Of a stretch of DNA of 15,935 bases, positions 12,849 to 15,935 are shown one piece after another. The first letter of the stretch is position 1; every line of letters begins with the position of its first letter. A model generated the notes under the pieces. It was not told the origin of the DNA. It did not search any database and saw only the letters and a program-made list of their open reading frames with translations. This stretch comes from Stenotrophomonas_A sp036566925 (GTDB lineage Bacteria; Pseudomonadota; Gammaproteobacteria; Xanthomonadales; Xanthomonadaceae). Made by a program: the position numbers and the translations under genes. The stretch spans positions 1 to 15,935 of the forward strand of contig DATCVI010000223.1 in the NCBI GenBank assembly GCA_036566925.1, written 5' to 3'.

Positions 12849-13844
12849 ATGGACCCGCTTTCCGAGGTGCTCTCGCTGCTGAAGCCGCGCAGCTATGTGT
12901 CCTCCGGCGTGGATGCCGGTGGGAAGTGGGCGATCCAGTTCCCGGACCAGAACAAGCTCATCAAGTGCTACGCCGTGGTGTCCGGCGAATGCTGGCTGGT
13001 GATCGAAGGCGTTGCCGACCCCGCCTATCTGAAGACGGGCGACTGCTTCGTGCTGCCAAGCGGACGCCCCTTTCGTCTCGCGAGCGACCTGGCGCTTGCG
13101 CCGGAGCCTTCCAGCAAATATTTTCCGCCGCCACGTCCCGGCGCGGTGGTGACGATCAACGGCGGCGGCGATTTCTTTCTCGTCGGCAGCCGGTTCGGCG
13201 TCAGCGGCGGGAATGTAGACAGGTTGATGGGCATGCTGCCGCCGATCGTGCACATTCAAAACGGCACCGAACAGGCGGCGCTGCGGTGGTCGGTGGAAAG
13301 GATGATGCAGGAGCTGCACGAGCCTGAGCCGGGCGGGTTCCTGATCGCCCAACATCTCGCCCACATGATGTTGGTGCAGGCGCTCAGGCTGTATGTGAAA
13401 GCAGGGCAAGCCAACGGCAGGGGATGGCTTTTCGGCGTGGTCGACAGGCAGCTGGGCCCTGCCATCGGCGCGGTCCATGCCGATCCGTCGTATCGCTGGA
13501 CGCTGCAAGCGCTGGCCGAGCGCGCCTGCATGTCGCGCTCGGCATTCGCACAGAAGTTCAGGCAGACGATGGGCGTCTCGCCGATGGAGTACGTGACGCG
13601 CTGGCGCATGCTGCTGGCGGGAGACCGGCTGGAAAACTCCGGCGATCCCGTTTCCGTCATTTCGTTGGCGCTCGGATACGAATCCGAAAGTGCGTTCAGT
13701 ACGGCGTTCAAGCGGGTCATGGGGTCTTCGCCGCGCCAATATGGCCGGCATTCGAAACCTGCCCCAGACGGCCCGGCCACCAGTCCTGGTGGGTCCAGCC
13801 AAGCCAATTGGGATGCTCTCAGTAGCCAGGAATCAGCCTCGTAG
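12849..13844 (+). CDS. AraC-family transcriptional regulator (cupin-type sensor domain)
   Basis: The 331-residue protein has an N-terminal cupin-like ligand-binding half (about 1-185; YAVVSGECWLVIEG near 41-54 and DCFVLPSGRPF near 65-75), as in the AraC 'cupin_6' group. The C-terminal part holds two helix-turn-helix motifs: TLQALAERACMSRSAFAQKF (218-237) and VISLALGYESESAFSTAFKR (270-289), followed by the AraC tail GSSPRQYGR. AGGAGGG stands three bases before the ATG. Divergence from the NmrA-like gene is a common layout in which the regulator activates the neighbouring oxidoreductase in response to a small molecule. The inducer is unknown. The last 30 residues (Ser, Pro, Gly rich) extend past the domain and look disordered. 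Confidence 0.9.
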   Translation: MDPLSEVLSLLKPRSYVSSGVDAGGKWAIQFPDQNKLIKCYAVVSGECWLVIEGVADPAYLKTGDCFVLPSGRPFRLASDLALAPEPSSKYFPPPRPGAVVTINGGGDFFLVGSRFGVSGGNVDRLMGMLPPIVHIQNGTEQAALRWSVERMMQELHEPEPGGFLIAQHLAHMMLVQALRLYVKAGQANGRGWLFGVVDRQLGPAIGAVHADPSYRWTLQALAERACMSRSAFAQKFRQTMGVSPMEYVTRWRMLLAGDRLENSGDPVSVISLALGYESESAFSTAFKRVMGSSPRQYGRHSKPAPDGPATSPGGSSQANWDALSSQESAS

Positions 13845-13852
13845 GGGCCACC

Positions 13853-13894
13853 TTGACAAATTGTCTGGCACCTAACAATAATTGTTAGGTGCCA
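13853..13894 (+). promoter_or_regulatory. marR promoter overlapped by a 29-bp perfect palindrome
   Basis: TTGACA (13853-13858) and AATAAT (13877-13882, five of six) are 18 bases apart. A palindrome with 14-base arms, TGGCACCTAACAAT (13866-13879) and ATTGTTAGGTGCCA (13881-13894), is centred on base 13880. It covers the -10 box and the expected start point near 13889. MarR dimers bind such palindromes, so autorepression of the MarR-epimerase operon is very likely. A hairpin role is less likely because it lies at the promoter. Confidence 0.8.
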
Positions 13895-13915
13895 TGCTAA
13901 TTGAGGGGTTCCAAA

Positions 13916-14377
13916 GTGACCAGCGGAAAGATGGAATCGCGGCATGACGCGATAGGGGCCTGGACAAAGCGGTGTTATTTCGCAGGCCGCGCCGCCATGG
14001 ATTCGGCGCTGCGTCCATTCGATCTCGGCTCCACCCAGTGGTACGTGCTGTACCAATTGGCACAAGAAGGCCCGACCCGGCAGCGCGATCTGGTGGAAAT
14101 GCTGCGGATCGAACGAGCGACGATGAGCGGGATCGTGGCAACGCTTCTGCGCAAGGGCCTGGTGGAGCAGGTGCCCGACCTCACCGATCAGCGTCAGAAG
14201 CTCCTCCGCTTGACCGCAGCAGGCAAGAAGCTGTGGGGAAAACTGCCCGATCTCACCTACATCCGCAAGGCAGCGTTCGACGGCATCGACGTGGCCGACA
14301 TCGCAATCGCCATCAAGGTGCTGCAGACCGCGACCGAGCGGCTGGAAAATCTTTCCCAGAACGGAGCTGACGTATGA
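13916..14377 (+). CDS. MarR-family transcriptional regulator
   Basis: The 153-residue winged-helix protein has the MarR layout. An N-terminal helix (AWTKRCYFAGRAAMDSALRP) leads to the phrase LGSTQWYVLYQLAQEGP, then the recognition region LVEMLRIERATMSGIVATLL, the wing DLTDQRQKLLRLTAAGKKL and C-terminal dimer helices. The GTG at 13916 was chosen because GAGGGG lies seven bases upstream and the predicted transcript start near 13889 leaves a short leader. An ATG at 13931 and a TTG at 13901 are alternatives. Its stop overlaps the next start by four bases (ATGA), so it is coupled to the epimerase/dehydratase it probably controls. Regulation is expected through the palindrome just upstream, relieved by an unknown ligand, often a phenolic or oxidant. 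Confidence 0.9.
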   Translation: MTSGKMESRHDAIGAWTKRCYFAGRAAMDSALRPFDLGSTQWYVLYQLAQEGPTRQRDLVEMLRIERATMSGIVATLLRKGLVEQVPDLTDQRQKLLRLTAAGKKLWGKLPDLTYIRKAAFDGIDVADIAIAIKVLQTATERLENLSQNGADV

Positions 14378-15189
14378 CGATCCTGGTCACCGGCACGACC
14401 GGTCTCGTGGGCGCGCGGCTTTTGCCGCGTCTGGTTGAAGCGGGAATGGACTGCCGCGCGCTGATCCGCGCAGGCAAGGCCGCGCCAGCCGGAGTGACGG
14501 CCGTGGCCGGTGATCTGCTTGATCCGTCGTCCCTGGCGCCGGCAGTGCGGGGTGTTTCGGCAATCATCCATCTCGCGGCGGTTTTCCGCACGCCAGATAC
14601 GGACATGATCTGGAAGAGCAATCTCGACGGAACCCGCAACTTGATCGCCGCAGCCCAGGCGCATGCGCCGGGGGTGCGCTTTATCATGGCCAGTACCTCC
14701 AACGTCTACGACATGGATACCCCGCACCCCGGTCGTGAGGACGATGCCACTGACCCGAAGCAGGCTTACCCGGCCAGCAAGATCGCGGCCGAGAAGGCGC
14801 TGCGCGCAAGCGGTCTGAACTGGTCGATTCTGCGCTTCGGCTTCGTCTATGGTGACCAGGACGGACATCTGGAGGAGCTGCCCAGACTTGCGGCCCATGC
14901 CAAGTTCCACCCGGCGAAAACCATGAGCATGATTCATCATCGCGACATCGCCGTCGCCATGAAGCTCGCCTTGTCCGGTGCGATGGATGGGCACACCGTC
15001 AATCTCACCGACGAAGCGCCGACCTCGCTCTACGAGCTGGCCGAGGTGGTCGGCAAAACGATGGAACCCTCGTCCGAACCGCTTGGAAATCCCTGGCATC
15101 TGCATGTCAGTGGCGCGTTGGCGCGTCGCCTTGGCTTCCGGCCGAGCGTGCGGACGGTCTACCAGGCCGTCGAGGAGAAACTGTTGTGA
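14374..15189 (+). CDS. NAD(P)-dependent epimerase/dehydratase (extended SDR)
   Basis: The 271-residue cytoplasmic protein is an extended short-chain dehydrogenase. It has the cofactor loop TGTTGLVGARLL (6-17), an acidic GDLLD (47-51), IIHLAAVFRTP (64-74), the catalytic Ser in MASTSNVYD and the Tyr-x3-Lys pair in AYPASK (about 131-136), then RFGFVYG. The C-terminal substrate region is short for a sugar epimerase, so a small carbonyl or flavonol-like substrate is possible. No reaction can be assigned. It is coupled to the MarR regulator by the ATGA overlap and ends ten bases from the convergent TetR gene. Confidence 0.87.
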   Translation: MTILVTGTTGLVGARLLPRLVEAGMDCRALIRAGKAAPAGVTAVAGDLLDPSSLAPAVRGVSAIIHLAAVFRTPDTDMIWKSNLDGTRNLIAAAQAHAPGVRFIMASTSNVYDMDTPHPGREDDATDPKQAYPASKIAAEKALRASGLNWSILRFGFVYGDQDGHLEELPRLAAHAKFHPAKTMSMIHHRDIAVAMKLALSGAMDGHTVNLTDEAPTSLYELAEVVGKTMEPSSEPLGNPWHLHVSGALARRLGFRPSVRTVYQAVEEKLL

Positions 15190-15199
15190 CGGCGCACAC

Positions 15200-15826
15200 T
15201 CAAAGCGTGGATCTGAGCGTGTCGAAAGCATCCCGCAGGAACCTGGCCGCCGGCTTTCGCTGGCCGCGCTGTTCCCGCCATGCCTGAAGCGCGACTCTCA
15301 TCGCGCCGATGGACACCATCGCCACCATCCGCAGCGCCGGGCGGCGCTCGGGCTGCCGCCAGACCTCGCACAGTGCCCCGAAGAGCATCTGCTCCTGTTC
15401 GGCGTAATACGCCTGCTTGCGCGCGATCAGCGATTCGCTCGACAGCATGAGATTGTCGATAGCGGTCATTTGTTCGGTCGTGTTGTTGGCGATGTGCTTC
15501 AACATGACATCGCGAACGGCATCGAGCGGCGGTACGTCGGGCGATGTCTTCAATAGATCCGCGATCAGAGCGGCCGAACCGGCGTTCATCCAGAACAGGA
15601 TGACGTCGTCCTTCGATTTGAAGTACGAGAAAAAGCTGCGGCGCGAGATCCCGGCCTCCGCAGCGATGGCGTCCAGCGTCGTGTTGTCGTAGCCCTGGGC
15701 AAGGAACAGGCGCTGGCCGACCTCGGCGATTCGCTGCTGGGTCTGGCGGCGCTTGCGTTCCCGCAAGCCTTCAGTGGGCGCGATGCCCGCGTGGGGAAGC
15801 ATTTCCGGCATATTCGAATGGCCCAT
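15200..15826 (-). CDS. TetR-family transcriptional regulator
   Basis: The product (208 residues from the ATG at 15826) begins its DNA-binding domain with LRERKRRQTQQRIAEVGQRL, followed by the helix-turn-helix LDAIAAEAGISRRSFFSYFK, the standard TetR N-terminus. The rest is a helical ligand and dimer domain with an AcrR-like end (RMVAMVSIGAMRVALQAWRE). The start is uncertain. In-frame options are GTG 15859, ATG 15826, ATG 15811 and ATG 15802, none with a good ribosome site. The GTG lies only eight bases after a -10-like AATAAT and could be used on a leaderless message. It converges with the epimerase gene. Its target is unknown, but inverted repeats at its own 5' end suggest autoregulation. Confidence 0.87.
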   Translation of the reverse strand: MGHSNMPEMLPHAGIAPTEGLRERKRRQTQQRIAEVGQRLFLAQGYDNTTLDAIAAEAGISRRSFFSYFKSKDDVILFWMNAGSAALIADLLKTSPDVPPLDAVRDVMLKHIANNTTEQMTAIDNLMLSSESLIARKQAYYAEQEQMLFGALCEVWRQPERRPALRMVAMVSIGAMRVALQAWREQRGQRKPAARFLRDAFDTLRSTL

Positions 15827-15855
15827 CGCAACTTGCACTTGGCATGGCGATACAA

Positions 15856-15882
15856 GCACCAGGTGCGATTATTTATGCACCT
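15856..15882. promoter_or_regulatory. Candidate TetR operator and -10 region
   Basis: Two overlapping symmetric elements occur: GCACC-A-GGTGC (15856-15866) and AGGTGC-N10-GCACCT (15861-15882). The ten-base centre is A/T-only except one base and, read on the minus strand, contains AATAAT (15873-15868), a possible -10 box. No clear -35 was found. Operator function is inferred from symmetry and location just upstream of the tetR-type coding region. Confidence 0.5.
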
Positions 15883-15935
15883 AGCTTACCTTCTTCGCCT
15901 TGCCAGCGCATGCCAGGCCGGGCCGCGCCCCGGCA

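Noticed and set aside
12054..13802. 582-codon minus-strand ORF spanning the araC-type gene and part of the NmrA-like gene
   Set aside because: Its sequence is motif-free and antisense to a clear AraC protein, so it is a shadow frame.

Overview
The window is GC-rich chromosomal DNA from a gammaproteobacterium, most likely of the family Xanthomonadaceae (Xanthomonas, Stenotrophomonas, Lysobacter or relatives). This rests on the gene order exbB-exbD-msbA-lpxK-kdsB, then uvrC-pgsA and tRNA-Gly/tRNA-Cys genes, and on the protein sequences. The genus cannot be fixed from sequence reading alone.

Region 1 (1-8593) is mostly core genome. It holds the tail of an ExbB-type proton-channel gene, exbD, the lipid A flippase gene msbA, lpxK and kdsB (lipid A and Kdo supply), a thioredoxin-like/NHL beta-propeller protein, uvrC and pgsA. 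All of these read rightward. One gene breaks the pattern: a 50-codon ORF on the minus strand (546-698), between exbD and msbA, with an excellent ribosome binding site. It encodes a peptide with a textbook double-glycine leader (MRELTEEEILQVSGG), the signature of secreted class II bacteriocin, RiPP or peptide-pheromone precursors. It converges on exbD across an 11-bp perfect hairpin. This is the most novel-looking item in the window.

Region 2 (8590-9270) is a tRNA cluster, Gly(GCC)-Cys(GCA)-Gly(GCC)-Cys(GCA). The two Gly genes are identical and the two Cys genes are strongly diverged. Both Gly copies have good promoters; the -35 box of the first overlaps the pgsA stop codon. A strong terminator closes the cluster.

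Region 3 (9300-10748) is hemN, preceded by a perfect FNR/Anr box whose centre lies exactly 41.5 bases before the ATG. That suggests oxygen control and perhaps a leaderless message.

Region 4 (10749-15935) looks accessory. It has a toxin-first type II toxin-antitoxin pair with its own promoter and a candidate operator. Next is a Tat-signal-bearing NmrA-like Rossmann protein, divergent from an AraC-family regulator. A MarR regulator follows, coupled to an NAD(P)-dependent epimerase/dehydratase and preceded by a 29-bp palindrome over its promoter. Last is a TetR regulator on the minus strand, with inverted repeats at its 5' end. The theme is small reductase genes each beside a dedicated regulator, typical of inducible stress or xenobiotic responses, but no substrate can be named.

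No gene-free stretch exceeds 300 bases once the minus-strand peptide gene is counted. I see nothing interpretable in 15883-15935.
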